Assembly (NCBI GenBank): GCA_036509255.1
Contig: DATCFY010000007.1
Location: 1-64,000 of the forward strand
Direction of reading: 5' to 3'
DNA length: 64,000 nucleotides
Source of the DNA: RYN-230 sp036509255
GTDB lineage: Bacteria; Actinomycetota; Actinomycetes; Streptosporangiales; Streptosporangiaceae
Part shown: positions 8,733 through 17,090 of the stretch, one piece after another
Layout of the letters: each line of letters begins with the position of its first letter
Numbering within the stretch: the first letter of the stretch is position 1
Translations under genes and position numbers: made by a program
Notes under the pieces: generated by a model
What the model saw: only the letters and a program-made list of their open reading frames with translations
Told to the model about the DNA's origin: nothing
The model's database searches: none

Positions 8733-9766
8733 GGCTGCCCCGCCGATGCTGCGGCGGTGGGCAACGCCAGGGTCCCGAGCGAGACCGTGGCGTTGAAGCA
8801 GCCCCGTTCCAGGTCGCCGCCCATGGCCACGAAGCTGGTCACCGGCAGGTCGGCGATCCGCCCCCGGGGCGAAGTGCCGCAGGTCACGCACCGGTCGCAG
8901 AAGACCTGCGCCGTCGCGGCGCAGCCGGACACGGGCAGGACCCGCGCCGTTCCGGTGCACTCATTGCGGACCTGGAGCAGGCTTCCCACGGACAGGTACG
9001 GCAGCCGCGGGCAGGCGGACCCGGTCAGCGGCTGTTCCCGGCAGGCGGTCTCCGGGTCGAGACCCGGGTACCGCACGCCGTCCTCGTCGGCTAGGTCGGC
9101 GGTCTCGTGCCAGACGGCGGATCCCGCGATGCGGTGCGTGGGATGGCCGCGCACCGGCGCCCGCGAGGGTGCCTCACTGGCCCGGTAAGCCGGCTGGGAG
9201 GTCGCGGGGATGAGCGCCTCCAGGTACCCGCGCCCCCGCAGCCCGATGAAGTCCACCAGGTAACCGGGCTCCAGCCGGGGGAAGCGGACCTGGAGCCGGC
9301 CCGTGGCGTGCGGCGGGATGAGCACAGCCTGGCGCCGGGTGGTGCGGCCCTGGTCGATAAGCATGCTCTCCCGGTCCCGCTCGACGATCACGCCGCTTAC
9401 CCGGCCTGCGTTGGCCCAGATCCGGTCGGCGACGCCGCGCAGCCCCGGGAGCAGCCGGACCAGGACGGTGTCCCCGCTCTCGAGGGCGGTGGGGTCCAGC
9501 GGGCGGCCTTTCCACACGCTGGCCCCGGGCGGCAGCGCGACGCGCCGCTCACCGTCGGCACAGTAGAGGGTGATGATCTGCGGGCTGGCGTCCAGGACCG
9601 TCCCGGTGAGCACTCCCGGGTGAGCCGCCGGTCCGGCGGGCTGCGGGCCGTCCGTCCCCGGGCCGTGGACCGCCGCCTTGAGCAGATGCCGCCGCGCCAG
9701 GCGCCCTGTGGCAGCTGATCCTGCGCAACGGACACAGCACGCTAAGTCACCACGTTGGACAATCAT
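8729..9766 (-). CDS. Cys-rich exported protein with double-psi-barrel-like end
   Basis: Protein of 345 residues, not assigned to a named family. The N-terminus has a CCVRC cluster and a RRHLLKAA stretch but no clean signal peptide. The middle (about 55-170) is beta-rich. The C-terminal ~75 residues have paired Cys (CDRCVTC) and RIADLPVTSFVAMGGDL, which resembles the end of RlpA-like double-psi beta-barrels (RVIDLSxxAFxxLGG). The start at 9766 is chosen for its GGGAGGG ribosome site; the longer frame to 9871 would enter the divergent promoter. It is translationally coupled to the MauE-like gene and divergent from a sigma factor, suggesting a regulated envelope function. The barrel assignment is by eye. 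Confidence 0.6.
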   Translation of the reverse strand: MIVQRGDLACCVRCAGSAATGRLARRHLLKAAVHGPGTDGPQPAGPAAHPGVLTGTVLDASPQIITLYCADGERRVALPPGASVWKGRPLDPTALESGDTVLVRLLPGLRGVADRIWANAGRVSGVIVERDRESMLIDQGRTTRRQAVLIPPHATGRLQVRFPRLEPGYLVDFIGLRGRGYLEALIPATSQPAYRASEAPSRAPVRGHPTHRIAGSAVWHETADLADEDGVRYPGLDPETACREQPLTGSACPRLPYLSVGSLLQVRNECTGTARVLPVSGCAATAQVFCDRCVTCGTSPRGRIADLPVTSFVAMGGDLERGCFNATVSLGTLALPTAAASAGQP

Positions 9767-9917
9767 CGACCCTCCCCAGGCAAAAGTCCCCAGGTCATGA
9801 CGATGGGGGCGGGGGCGGCGCGCGTCAAGCGGTTCCGGCACGTTGCCCACGAAGCGCCGCCTCGCCGGCACACGGCTGAACCGTGGGGACAGCGTGTTAG
9901 CTGGGTACGGTTGGGGT

Positions 9918-10577
9918 GTGAGCGTCGGGGGCGATCACGTCGTGACCGGTGCGCGGGGGAACGGGGCGATACCGCGCAGCAGGCACGCCGGGACTGAGGG
10001 TCAGGGCGATTCCGCGCGAAGAGTTGCGGCGGGCGCGCCAGTCAACCGCGCGGTCGTGGAGCCTGGGCCGGACCGGGAACCGCCGGATCCTGGTGACCCG
10101 GCGTTCCACGAGTACGTCACGTCCCGGAGCGGGTCGCTCCTGCGCATGGCCTATCTGCTCACCCGTAACCGGGCGGACGCCGAGGATCTCGTCCAGGCGG
10201 CGCTGGCCAAGACCTTCCAGGCGTGGGACCGGATCGAGGACCGTGGCGCGGTGGACGGCTACGTCCGCCGGGCCATGGTGAATACGCACATCTCCTGGTG
10301 GCGCCGGCGCCGGGTCGAGGAGTACCCGACAGACGAGATCCCCGATCAGCCGGTCATCGACGATCACGCGAACGACAGCGAGGTGCAGGACGCGCTGCGC
10401 CGGGCGATCGGGCGGCTGCCGCAGCGGATGCGGGCCGCCGTGGTGCTGCGCTACTACGAGGACATGAGCGAGGCGGAAATCGCGAATGTCCTCGGGGTCA
10501 GCCTGGGCACGGTCAAGAGCACGGTGTCACGGGCGGTGGCCAAGCTGCGAATCGACGCCGACCTGCTGGAAGGCTGA
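9918..10577 (+). CDS. SigE-family RNA polymerase sigma factor
   Basis: Group IV (ECF) sigma factor of the actinobacterial SigE family, about 219 residues. Region 2 begins near residue 70, with AEDLVQAALAKTFQAW at about 87-102 and YVRRAMVNTHISWWRRRR binding the -10 element. Region 4 holds the helix-turn-helix MSEAEIANVLGVSLGTVKS at about 183-201. The GTG start is preferred over an in-frame ATG at 9843 because TACGGT (9906-9911) lies six bases upstream with no Shine-Dalgarno, fitting a leaderless transcript, and because the longer reading intrudes on the divergent promoter. No anti-sigma gene follows. The divergent envelope operon is the obvious candidate target. Confidence 0.88.
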   Translation: MSVGGDHVVTGARGNGAIPRSRHAGTEGQGDSARRVAAGAPVNRAVVEPGPDREPPDPGDPAFHEYVTSRSGSLLRMAYLLTRNRADAEDLVQAALAKTFQAWDRIEDRGAVDGYVRRAMVNTHISWWRRRRVEEYPTDEIPDQPVIDDHANDSEVQDALRRAIGRLPQRMRAAVVLRYYEDMSEAEIANVLGVSLGTVKSTVSRAVAKLRIDADLLEG

Positions 10578-10693
10578 GGGTTTCCCGGCCCTGGAGGGTG
10601 CCGTTTCGGCGCAAGGCATGACACGATCCGACGAGGGTGACGTGGGATGACCGGTGCGGTGCGCGCCGGGGGTGAATCACCAGGAGGTGGCCC

Positions 10694-12337
10694 GTGCTCA
10701 GCACGATGATGGACGTGCCCCTGACCGTGACCGGGCTGATGCGGTACGGCACTACGGTCTACGGCGACAGTGAGGTTGTCACGTGCACGACAGACGGCGT
10801 CCGCCGCCAGTCGTACGCCCAGACCGGCGCCCGCGCGGCGCAGCTCGCAGGCGCCTTGCGCAGACTCGGCGTGGATGGGGACCAGCGGGTCGCCACCCTG
10901 CTGTGGAACAACTCCGAGCACCTCGAGGCCTATCTGGGCGTCCCCTCCATGGGAGCGGTGCTGCACACGCTGAACCTCCGGCTCGACCCGAAGCAGCTCA
11001 GCTATATCGCCAACCACGCGGGCGACTACGTGATCATCACCGAGCCCACCCTGGTACCGCTGCTGGCCGCGATCCTGCCCAGCCTGGAAACGGTCCGGCA
11101 CGTCGTGCTGGCCGGGCCCGCCTCGGGCGAGGGGATGGCCGACGCCGGGGCGCTGGCTGGGCCCGGTCACGAGGTGCATTACTACGAGGAACTGCTCGCC
11201 GCCGAGCCGACCACGTTCGACTGGCCTGAGCTGGACGAGCGGACCGCCGCGGCGATGTGCTATACGAGCGGCACTACTGGCATGCCCAAGGGCGTGGTGT
11301 ACAGCCACCGCTCCACCTACCTGCACGCGATGGGCGCCTGCCTGGGCAACTCGTTCGCCGTCAACGACACCGACCGGGTGCTGCCGGTCGTGCCCATGTT
11401 CCACGCCAACGCCTGGGGGCTCGCCTATGCCGCCCTGCTGGCCGGGGCGGACCTGATCATGCCGGACCGCTTCCTGCAGCCCGAGCCGCTGATCCGGCTG
11501 ATCGAGGCGGAGCGGCCGACGATCGCCGGGGCCGTCCCGACCATCTGGAACGCGCTGCTCCAGCACATCCGGGCCCACGGCGGCGACGTGTCCTCACTCC
11601 GCTTGGTCCCGTGCGGTGGCTCCGCGGTCCCGCACGCGCTGATGGAGGCCTTCCAGAAGGAACTCGGCGTGGAGATCCTCCAGGCCTGGGGAATGACCGA
11701 GACCTCGCCACTGGGCAGTGTGGCCCGGCCGCCGCGCGGGGTGAGCGGGGAAGAGGCCTGGCACTACCGGGACACCCAGGGCCGCCTGTTCTGCGCGGTC
11801 GAGGGGCGGCTGGTCGGGGACGGCGGGGCGGTGCTGCCGAACGACGGCGTGGCGGTCGGCGAGGTCCAGGTCCGCGGCCCCTGGATCACCGGGTCCTACT
11901 ACAAGGACGATGACCCGGGGAAGTTCGACAATGGCTGGCTGCGCACCGGCGACGTTGGGACCATCGACCGGCTCGGGTACGTGACCCTCACCGACCGGGC
12001 CAAGGACGTGATCAAGTCCGGCGGCGAGTGGATCTCGTCCATGGAGCTGGAGAACGTCCTGATGGGCCACCCCGAGGTGGCCGAGGCTGCCGTCATCGGG
12101 GTGCCCGACGAGAAGTGGGGCGAGCGCCCGCTCGCCGCGGTGGTCATCAGGGATGGCGCCACGGTGACCCCGAAGGACCTCAAGGCGTACCTGGCCGACC
12201 GGATACCCCGCTGGCAGCTCCCCGAGCGCTGGTCGTTCATCGGGGAAGTACCCAAGACCAGCGTCGGGAAGTTCGCGAAGACCCGGATCCGGGATGCGTA
12301 CGCCGCGGGTGACTACGACGTGGTCGAGGTGCACTAG
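10694..12337 (+). CDS. Long-chain acyl-CoA ligase (AMP-forming)
   Basis: Adenylate-forming enzyme of 547 residues that would activate a fatty or aryl acid with ATP and CoA. The P-loop-like motif YTSGTTGMPKG is at residues 190-200, the AMP-binding GWGMTE-type motif (AWGMTETSP) near 330, the hinge TGDVGTIDRLGY near 417, and the catalytic Lys context KTSVGKFAKT near the end. The spacing resembles medium/long-chain ligases of the AlkK/FadD group. GTG start with AGGAGG at 10682-10687. Monocistronic, followed by the promoter of tRNA-Ser(GCT). The acid substrate cannot be told. Confidence 0.9.
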   Translation: MLSTMMDVPLTVTGLMRYGTTVYGDSEVVTCTTDGVRRQSYAQTGARAAQLAGALRRLGVDGDQRVATLLWNNSEHLEAYLGVPSMGAVLHTLNLRLDPKQLSYIANHAGDYVIITEPTLVPLLAAILPSLETVRHVVLAGPASGEGMADAGALAGPGHEVHYYEELLAAEPTTFDWPELDERTAAAMCYTSGTTGMPKGVVYSHRSTYLHAMGACLGNSFAVNDTDRVLPVVPMFHANAWGLAYAALLAGADLIMPDRFLQPEPLIRLIEAERPTIAGAVPTIWNALLQHIRAHGGDVSSLRLVPCGGSAVPHALMEAFQKELGVEILQAWGMTETSPLGSVARPPRGVSGEEAWHYRDTQGRLFCAVEGRLVGDGGAVLPNDGVAVGEVQVRGPWITGSYYKDDDPGKFDNGWLRTGDVGTIDRLGYVTLTDRAKDVIKSGGEWISSMELENVLMGHPEVAEAAVIGVPDEKWGERPLAAVVIRDGATVTPKDLKAYLADRIPRWQLPERWSFIGEVPKTSVGKFAKTRIRDAYAAGDYDVVEVH

Positions 12338-12370
12338 CGGGGCGGTTTCGGACGCAGTGCGCCAACTGCT

Positions 12371-12400
12371 TTGGCACGTCCCCCGGCATCCCGGTACGCT
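12371..12400 (+). promoter_or_regulatory. Promoter of tRNA-Ser(GCT)
   Basis: TTGGCA at 12371-12376 and TACGCT at 12395-12400 are separated by 18 bases, a good match to the primary-sigma consensus of actinomycetes. The predicted start is about 12407, 16 bases before the mature tRNA 5' end. Confidence 0.6.
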
Positions 12401-12422
12401 GATGCGGACCGCTTGGTCGTCG

Positions 12423-12512
12423 GGAGGCTTCGCCTAGTCCGGTCTATGGCGCCGCACTGCTAATGCGGTTTGGGTCTACAGCCCATCCGGGGTTCAAATC
12501 CCCGAGCCTCCG
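12423..12512 (+). tRNA. tRNA-Ser(GCT)
   Basis: Class II tRNA of 90 bases including the discriminator G. Acceptor GGAGGCT/AGCCTCC, anticodon stem CCGCA/TGCGG around loop CTGCTAA (anticodon GCT), long variable arm, T-loop TTCAAAT. It decodes AGC and AGU. No encoded CCA. It lies between the acyl-CoA ligase and the reductase gene. Confidence 0.97.
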
Positions 12513-12606
12513 CCCAGATGAGCAGGGAGTTCGCGCGAACTGCGCGGGCTCCCTGCTCCGTCTCAGTGGCCATCACCCAGACCGCGACGACAGGGAGGGA
12601 CTCACC

Positions 12607-13176
12607 ATGGCCAGGCTGATCTACATGGTCATCACGTCGCTCGACGGCTACATCGAAGACGACCAGGGCCGCTACGACTGGGGCATGCCCGACGACGAGG
12701 TGTTCGGCTTCGTCAATGACTTCGAGCGGCCGGTCGGCACCTATCTCTACGGGCGCCGGCTCTACGAGGCGATGACCGGCTGGGAGACCGCGGACGCCCA
12801 GCCCGGCCAGCCTCCCCTGATGCTTGACTTCGCCCGGATCTGGCAGGCCGCCGACAAGGTCGTGTACTCCCGGACGCTGGACCGGGTGTCCACCGCCCGG
12901 ACGAGGATCGAACGGCACTTCGACCCCGAAGCTGTCCGGCAGATGAAAGCGCAGGCGGACCGCGATATCACCGTGGGCGGTCCTGAGCTCGCGGCCCACG
13001 CCATCCGGGCCGGCCTGGTCGACGACTACCACCTGCTCATCTCGCCTGTCGCGGTGGGAAACGGCAAGGCGGCGCTGCCCGGCGATGTCCGCCTGCCCCT
13101 CGAGCTGGTGGACGAACGCCGCTTCGGCAACGGCGTAGTCCACCTGCACTACCGGGACGGGGCCGGCCGCCGGTGA
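12607..13176 (+). CDS. RibD C-terminal/DHFR-fold reductase family protein
   Basis: Protein of 189 residues with the dihydrofolate-reductase-like fold of the RibD C-terminal family, expected to use NAD(P)H. It opens with the typical strand and Ser-Leu-Asp-Gly turn (MVITSLDGYIED), followed by YLYGRRLYEAM, VVYSRTLDRV and the nucleotide-binding turn ITVGGPELAAHAIRAGLVD. The C-terminal strand LLISPVAVGNGKAALPG is also standard. The start ATG follows GGGAGGGA; a longer reading would include the tRNA. Stand-alone members of this family are common in actinobacteria and mostly of unknown substrate. It lies 94 bp after tRNA-Ser(GCT). Confidence 0.85.
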   Translation: MARLIYMVITSLDGYIEDDQGRYDWGMPDDEVFGFVNDFERPVGTYLYGRRLYEAMTGWETADAQPGQPPLMLDFARIWQAADKVVYSRTLDRVSTARTRIERHFDPEAVRQMKAQADRDITVGGPELAAHAIRAGLVDDYHLLISPVAVGNGKAALPGDVRLPLELVDERRFGNGVVHLHYRDGAGRR

Positions 13177-13193
13177 TGGTTAGCCAGTGATGG

Positions 13194-13454
13194 TTACCGG
13201 CGCCGGCGGTCCGTGGCACTGGTCACGTTCGCGATGATCGCGGCGAACGGCGGGATGGCCAGGGCCACGGCCGACATGATGATGGCCGCGAGGACGGAAT
13301 AGCGGTCCACCACCGCCCAGGAGAGAATGAACAAGCCGATGCAGACTGACATCAGGGCGAAGTAGCGCCGCTTGTCGATCCGGGACGGCTGCGGTCCCGC
13401 CGGGCCGCCCCGGCCCGGCCCGGCCCGCTCCTGGTCGTTCCCCGCCACAATCAT
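13194..13454 (-). CDS. Small DUF3099-type membrane protein
   Basis: Membrane protein of 86 residues with two hydrophobic helices (about residues 34-50 and 58-78) and the pattern KRRYFALMSVCIGLFILSW and IPPFAAIIANV seen in actinobacterial DUF3099 proteins. Function unknown. The start is set at 13454 because the ATG overlaps the TGA of the gene upstream on the same strand (ATGA), a translational-coupling arrangement; a frame open to 13484 exists but lacks a ribosome site. A basic C-terminus (DRRRR) suggests a cytoplasmic end. Confidence 0.65.
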   Translation of the reverse strand: MIVAGNDQERAGPGRGGPAGPQPSRIDKRRYFALMSVCIGLFILSWAVVDRYSVLAAIIMSAVALAIPPFAAIIANVTSATDRRRR

Positions 13455-13708
13455 CCAGTATGACAAGGGCGCTTTCCGGACCAAGCCGGCCCGACCAGCC
13501 CTAACGGTTTGTCCGGCCCGGTGGCGTCTGGATCGACTGAGTTCGCGGGAGCGTCACGGCGTGGCATCACGCTGCCCGGGTCCCCGATGTGAATGCCCCC
13601 GCGCACGTCCCCGGTCCGGTGCTCGGTCCGCCGGTGCCTGAACGACCCGCGGTCGCCGACCACGAAGATCCAGAGAATCATCGCCCCGGCGCCTGATGTA
13701 CCAGTCAC
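13451..13708 (-). CDS. Small uncharacterised protein coupled to DUF3099 gene
   Basis: Open frame of 85 residues with a GTG start and a good GGAGGTGA ribosome site upstream. One hydrophobic stretch (MILWIFVVG) lies near the N-terminus; the rest is polar and unrecognised. Its stop shares four bases with the ATG of the DUF3099 gene, which is the main reason to believe it. It is divergent from the ClC gene at 13775. Without homologues in hand it could still be an upstream leader rather than a stable protein. Confidence 0.4.
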   Translation of the reverse strand: MTGTSGAGAMILWIFVVGDRGSFRHRRTEHRTGDVRGGIHIGDPGSVMPRRDAPANSVDPDATGPDKPLGLVGPAWSGKRPCHTG

Positions 13709-13774
13709 TCTGGCTCACCTCCAGTCCTCGCCCCTACCCGTGATGAACAACTAATGCAATAGATCGGGGGGCGT

Positions 13775-15190
13775 ATGGGCGGGGAACTGGCGCGCCCGTC
13801 CGCGCCACCCTGGATCAGCCGGGCCGGCGGCTGGGTACGCGGTACGCGCGGCGGGCTGCTGCTCGTCGCCGCGCTGGTGGGCGCGGGCGCAGGGCTGGGC
13901 GCGGTGGTCTTCCGCTACCTCGTCTTCGGATTCACCTGGCTGGCTACCGGGCACGTCGAGTTCGGCCAGCAGGGGTACGTCGGCAGCAGCCACTTTCCCT
14001 GGCTGGGCCTGGGCTTCTTCGTGGTGATCCCGGTCATCGGCGGCATCATCTACGGCCCGCTGATCTACCGCTATGCCCGGGAGGCCCGCGGTCACGGGGT
14101 TCCCGAGGTGATGATCGCGGTCGCCGAGAACGGCGGCCGGATCCGCCCTCAGGTCAGCGTGGTGAAGGCGGTCGCCTCGGCGCTGTGCATCGGCGTGGGC
14201 GGGTCGGTCGGCCGGGAGGGGCCGATCGTGCAGATCGGGTCCGCGCTGGCGTCCAGCGTCGGGCAGTGGGTCCGGATGCCGGAGAACCGGCTCCGGATCC
14301 TGGTCGCCTGCGGCGCGGCGGGCGGTATCTCCGCCACCTTCAACGCCCCGATCACCGGGGTCTTCTTCGGCGTCGAGATCATCCTGCGGGAGTTCTCCGT
14401 CGAGGCGATCTTCCCCGTGATGGTCTCGGCGGCGCTGGCCGACGTGGTCAGCCAGCCGTTCCTCGGCAGCCGGCCGTTCCTGTCCGGCTTCCCGGCGGGC
14501 ATCTCCCTCCAGCATCCCCGCAACTACCTGCTGGTGGTGGTGCTGGCGGTGGTGGCCGCGCTGATCGGGGTGGGCTTCAAGAACGTGCTCTACGGGACCG
14601 AGGACCTCTGCGACCGGCTGTGGAAGAACCGGCCCGAGTGGGCCCGGCCCGCAGTGGGCGGCGTGGCTCTCGGACTGCTGCTGCTGGCACTGCCGCAGAT
14701 GTACGGCGTCGGCTACCCGGTGATGATCAGGGCCATCGCCGGGGGCTACGCGCTCTGGTTCCTGCTGCTGCTCACGGCGGGGAAGATGCTGGCCACCAGC
14801 CTCACCCTGGGCATCGGCGGGTCCGGGGGCGTGTTCGCCCCGTCGCTGTTCCTGGGGGTCACCTCGGGCATGGCGTTCGGTGAGATCGCCGACCACGTGT
14901 TCGGGCCGGGCGCCGGCCAGCCGGCGCTCTATGCCGTGGTGGCGATGGGTGCGGTGTTCACCGCGGCGGCGCGGGCCCCGCTGACGTCCCTGGCCAGCGT
15001 GGTGGAAATGACCGGGGACTTCAGCCTGACCCTGCCGGTGATGCTGGCCGTCGGGATCGCCACCGCGGTGTCCCGGGCGCTGAGCTACGGCACCATCTAC
15101 ACCACCAAGCTGCTCCGCCGCGGTATCGACATCGACCGGCCCGAGCCCGCCCCGGGCCCCGCGGCCCCGCTGAGCCCTCCCGTGCCATAA
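13775..15190 (+). CDS. ClC-family chloride channel/antiporter
   Basis: Membrane protein of 471 residues of the ClC family, either a chloride channel or a Cl-/H+ exchanger. The selectivity motifs are present: GHGVPEVM (about 107-114), GREGP at 146-150 with the gating glutamate at 148, and GGSGGVFAPSLF at about 349-360. Numerous hydrophobic helices fill the chain and no CBS pair follows, so this is the short bacterial form. Whether it is channel or exchanger cannot be decided here because the proton-glutamate position was not aligned. ATG start after a G-rich ribosome site. Monocistronic. Confidence 0.92.
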   Translation: MGGELARPSAPPWISRAGGWVRGTRGGLLLVAALVGAGAGLGAVVFRYLVFGFTWLATGHVEFGQQGYVGSSHFPWLGLGFFVVIPVIGGIIYGPLIYRYAREARGHGVPEVMIAVAENGGRIRPQVSVVKAVASALCIGVGGSVGREGPIVQIGSALASSVGQWVRMPENRLRILVACGAAGGISATFNAPITGVFFGVEIILREFSVEAIFPVMVSAALADVVSQPFLGSRPFLSGFPAGISLQHPRNYLLVVVLAVVAALIGVGFKNVLYGTEDLCDRLWKNRPEWARPAVGGVALGLLLLALPQMYGVGYPVMIRAIAGGYALWFLLLLTAGKMLATSLTLGIGGSGGVFAPSLFLGVTSGMAFGEIADHVFGPGAGQPALYAVVAMGAVFTAAARAPLTSLASVVEMTGDFSLTLPVMLAVGIATAVSRALSYGTIYTTKLLRRGIDIDRPEPAPGPAAPLSPPVP

Positions 15191-15337
15191 CCTGTCCCGG
15201 GCCGGCTCCGGGAGACCGCCGTACCGGGCTCGCCCGGCCGGCCGCGATCAGCCCGGCCCAAGTCGTGACCAGTGCAGGCGTGCACCGCCGGGGCCCGGCG
15301 GGCGTCTGTTATGCGTCACCTCCGAGAGGAAGCGCGA

Positions 15338-15874
15338 ATGCGATTTCAGGCGATGGGTATCGTCCCGGCCGCGGTTGCCGCCGGGCTGGCCTTAGCAGCC
15401 TGCTCAGCGGGCAGTTCCGGGAGTTCCGCCAGGCCGTCGGCGGCGAGCAGCGCGGCACCCGGCGCGCATGCCTCGACCCCCGTGGAACCAGAGACGACCG
15501 CGGCGGTGCGGGCCGACGCCGATGACTACCTCACGCTGTACACGGCTGGCCAGTTCGCGATCATCTACCAGATGCTGACCTCACCCGCCCGGCAGGCCAT
15601 CAACCAGCAGGCCTGGGTGGCGGTCCACCGGGGCTGCCCAGGCGCGACCGGCGGGATGACCTACAGGATCCGTGGCGTCGCCGTGACCGGCAAGAGCGCG
15701 CTGGTGACCGTGGCCCTGACCGGCAACGCCGCGAAGCCGGAGAGCGCGGCCGAGGCGCTCGTCTACTCCGACGGGCACTGGGGATTCTCGCCCCGGGACC
15801 TGGGGATCTACCGGCACGGCAGCGTGTCCGCCGATGTCGCCGCGGCCAAGGCGGCGGGTGGCTGCGCGAGCTGA
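15338..15874 (+). CDS. Secreted lipoprotein
   Basis: Lipoprotein of 178 residues. The signal peptide ends in a lipobox with Leu-Ala-Ala-Cys at residues 19-22, then a Ser/Ala linker to about residue 48. The mature domain (TAAVRADADDYLTLYTAGQ onward) looks like a small NTF2-like or cone-shaped fold, with two Cys that may form a disulfide (HRGCPG and GGCAS at the end). Function unknown. The ATG is preceded by GAGAGGA; the frame is open further upstream but without a signal peptide at its start. Follows the ClC gene by 147 bp, possibly its own unit. Confidence 0.75.
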   Translation: MRFQAMGIVPAAVAAGLALAACSAGSSGSSARPSAASSAAPGAHASTPVEPETTAAVRADADDYLTLYTAGQFAIIYQMLTSPARQAINQQAWVAVHRGCPGATGGMTYRIRGVAVTGKSALVTVALTGNAAKPESAAEALVYSDGHWGFSPRDLGIYRHGSVSADVAAAKAAGGCAS

Positions 15875-15897
15875 CTGGCCGGGTGGCGCTGGCTGCG

Positions 15898-16416
15898 TCA
15901 GGCGGTGGCGTCCGGAGCCGGGCCGCCGGCCGCCGGCTCCAGGTGGCTCAGGATCTCCACTGCCTCGTCGCGCTCCTGCCCGGCCAGGCTGGGCAGCACC
16001 GTGTCGCGGAAGATCCGCGGCAGCACGGTCTCGCGGAAGATGACCGGGTAGGGGAGATATCTCCCCGCCCCGGCCCCGGGGCCAGGGCCGAGCACGTCGC
16101 GGGCAGTGCAGCCGGCGAAGTGCGCGAGCACCGCCTCGTTGAACGCCTCCGGGGCCTGGCCGGCTGCGCCGGCCACGATTGTGGTCAGCTTGCGCATGTC
16201 CGCCCGGGGCCCGGCGGCGGCGCCGGGCACTTCATCCGTGGTGAGGGTCCACGCCCACAGCTCATGGGGCGTGGCCGCGTCGCAGCGCGCGGTCTGCTCC
16301 TCGTCGAACGCCACCCCGTCCCAGGTGACGTACTGGCCCGCGGCGTGGCTGGCCACCGGGTCGATGGTCAGCAGGACGTTGACCACCCCGGCTTGCATGG
16401 GCTCGGGTTCCGTCAT
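15898..16416 (-). CDS. Hypothetical protein
   Basis: Protein of 172 residues that I do not recognise. It is soluble, starts MTEPEP and is acidic in its first third (TWDGVAFDEEQTARCDAATP). A Gly/Pro-rich patch (GPGPGAGAG) sits in the middle, followed by the internally repeated LPRIFRDTVLPSL-type phrase. ATG chosen with GGGAGG eight bases upstream; a GTG directly before it is the alternative. Convergent with the lipoprotein gene. Confidence 0.5.
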   Translation of the reverse strand: MTEPEPMQAGVVNVLLTIDPVASHAAGQYVTWDGVAFDEEQTARCDAATPHELWAWTLTTDEVPGAAAGPRADMRKLTTIVAGAAGQAPEAFNEAVLAHFAGCTARDVLGPGPGAGAGRYLPYPVIFRETVLPRIFRDTVLPSLAGQERDEAVEILSHLEPAAGGPAPDATA

Positions 16417-16652
16417 CACGCCTACCTCCCAGACCGGGCGCGTACTGTCCCGTGGACGTTACCGGCTGCCGGCGCGCCGTCGTTACCGGGGCTGCTTTCC
16501 TGACCGGCCGTTCCGGCCATACTCGCCAGGAACGCAGCACCGCGATCCCGCGGCCGCAGCCGTGTCAAGCTAGGTAACAACCGGTCCAGCGGGCCCGATG
16601 GTAGGGCAGGGGGTCAGGTCTCCGGATGGGAGAGTGCGGTGAGGAGGCAGCC

Positions 16653-17090
16653 ATGCGATCGTCCGGTCGGGAATTCTTGCGCTTATGTGGTGTGGCGATC
16701 GTGGTGGGCGGCCTGGCCGCGGCGCTGGCCCTGCTGTTCATCCCGCTCAGCGTGCAGCGGGATTCGGCCGGCGTGATCACCGGGTTCTGCGGGCCGGGCC
16801 TCAGCTCCGATAACGCCGTCCAGGTCCGGCTCGACCCGGGCATCGTCACCACGGGCGGCCGCCCCGGGCAGGCGGGGAGCGCGGCGCAGCAGCAGCAGTT
16901 CGAGCAGTCCTGCACGCACGAAGCGGATGGCCAGCTGATCGAGTCGGCCGTCATCGCGGTGCTGGCGGTGCTGATCGGGCTGTCCATGATCGCGGCCCGC
17001 GGCCGTCAGGATGACACGCCGGTGCCGCCCGGTGCCGTGCCGCCGTCGCTGAGCAGCTCGGGCACGCCCGGCAGTACTGTCTGGAAGTAG
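16653..17090 (+). CDS. Small membrane protein, two helices
   Basis: Protein of 145 residues with a transmembrane helix near residues 12-33 and a second near 95-113. Between them is an extracytoplasmic loop with two Cys (GFCGPGL and EQSCTHE) that could form a disulfide. The tail is Pro/Ser-rich. Family not recognised. ATG with GAGGAGG just upstream. Its 3' end overlaps the convergent DUF4032 gene by 85 bp. Confidence 0.6.
   Translation: MRSSGREFLRLCGVAIVVGGLAAALALLFIPLSVQRDSAGVITGFCGPGLSSDNAVQVRLDPGIVTTGGRPGQAGSAAQQQQFEQSCTHEADGQLIESAVIAVLAVLIGLSMIAARGRQDDTPVPPGAVPPSLSSSGTPGSTVWK

Noticed and set aside
12463..12606. N-terminal extension of the RibD-like reductase
   Set aside because: It would translate part of tRNA-Ser(GCT); the internal ATG has a strong ribosome site.
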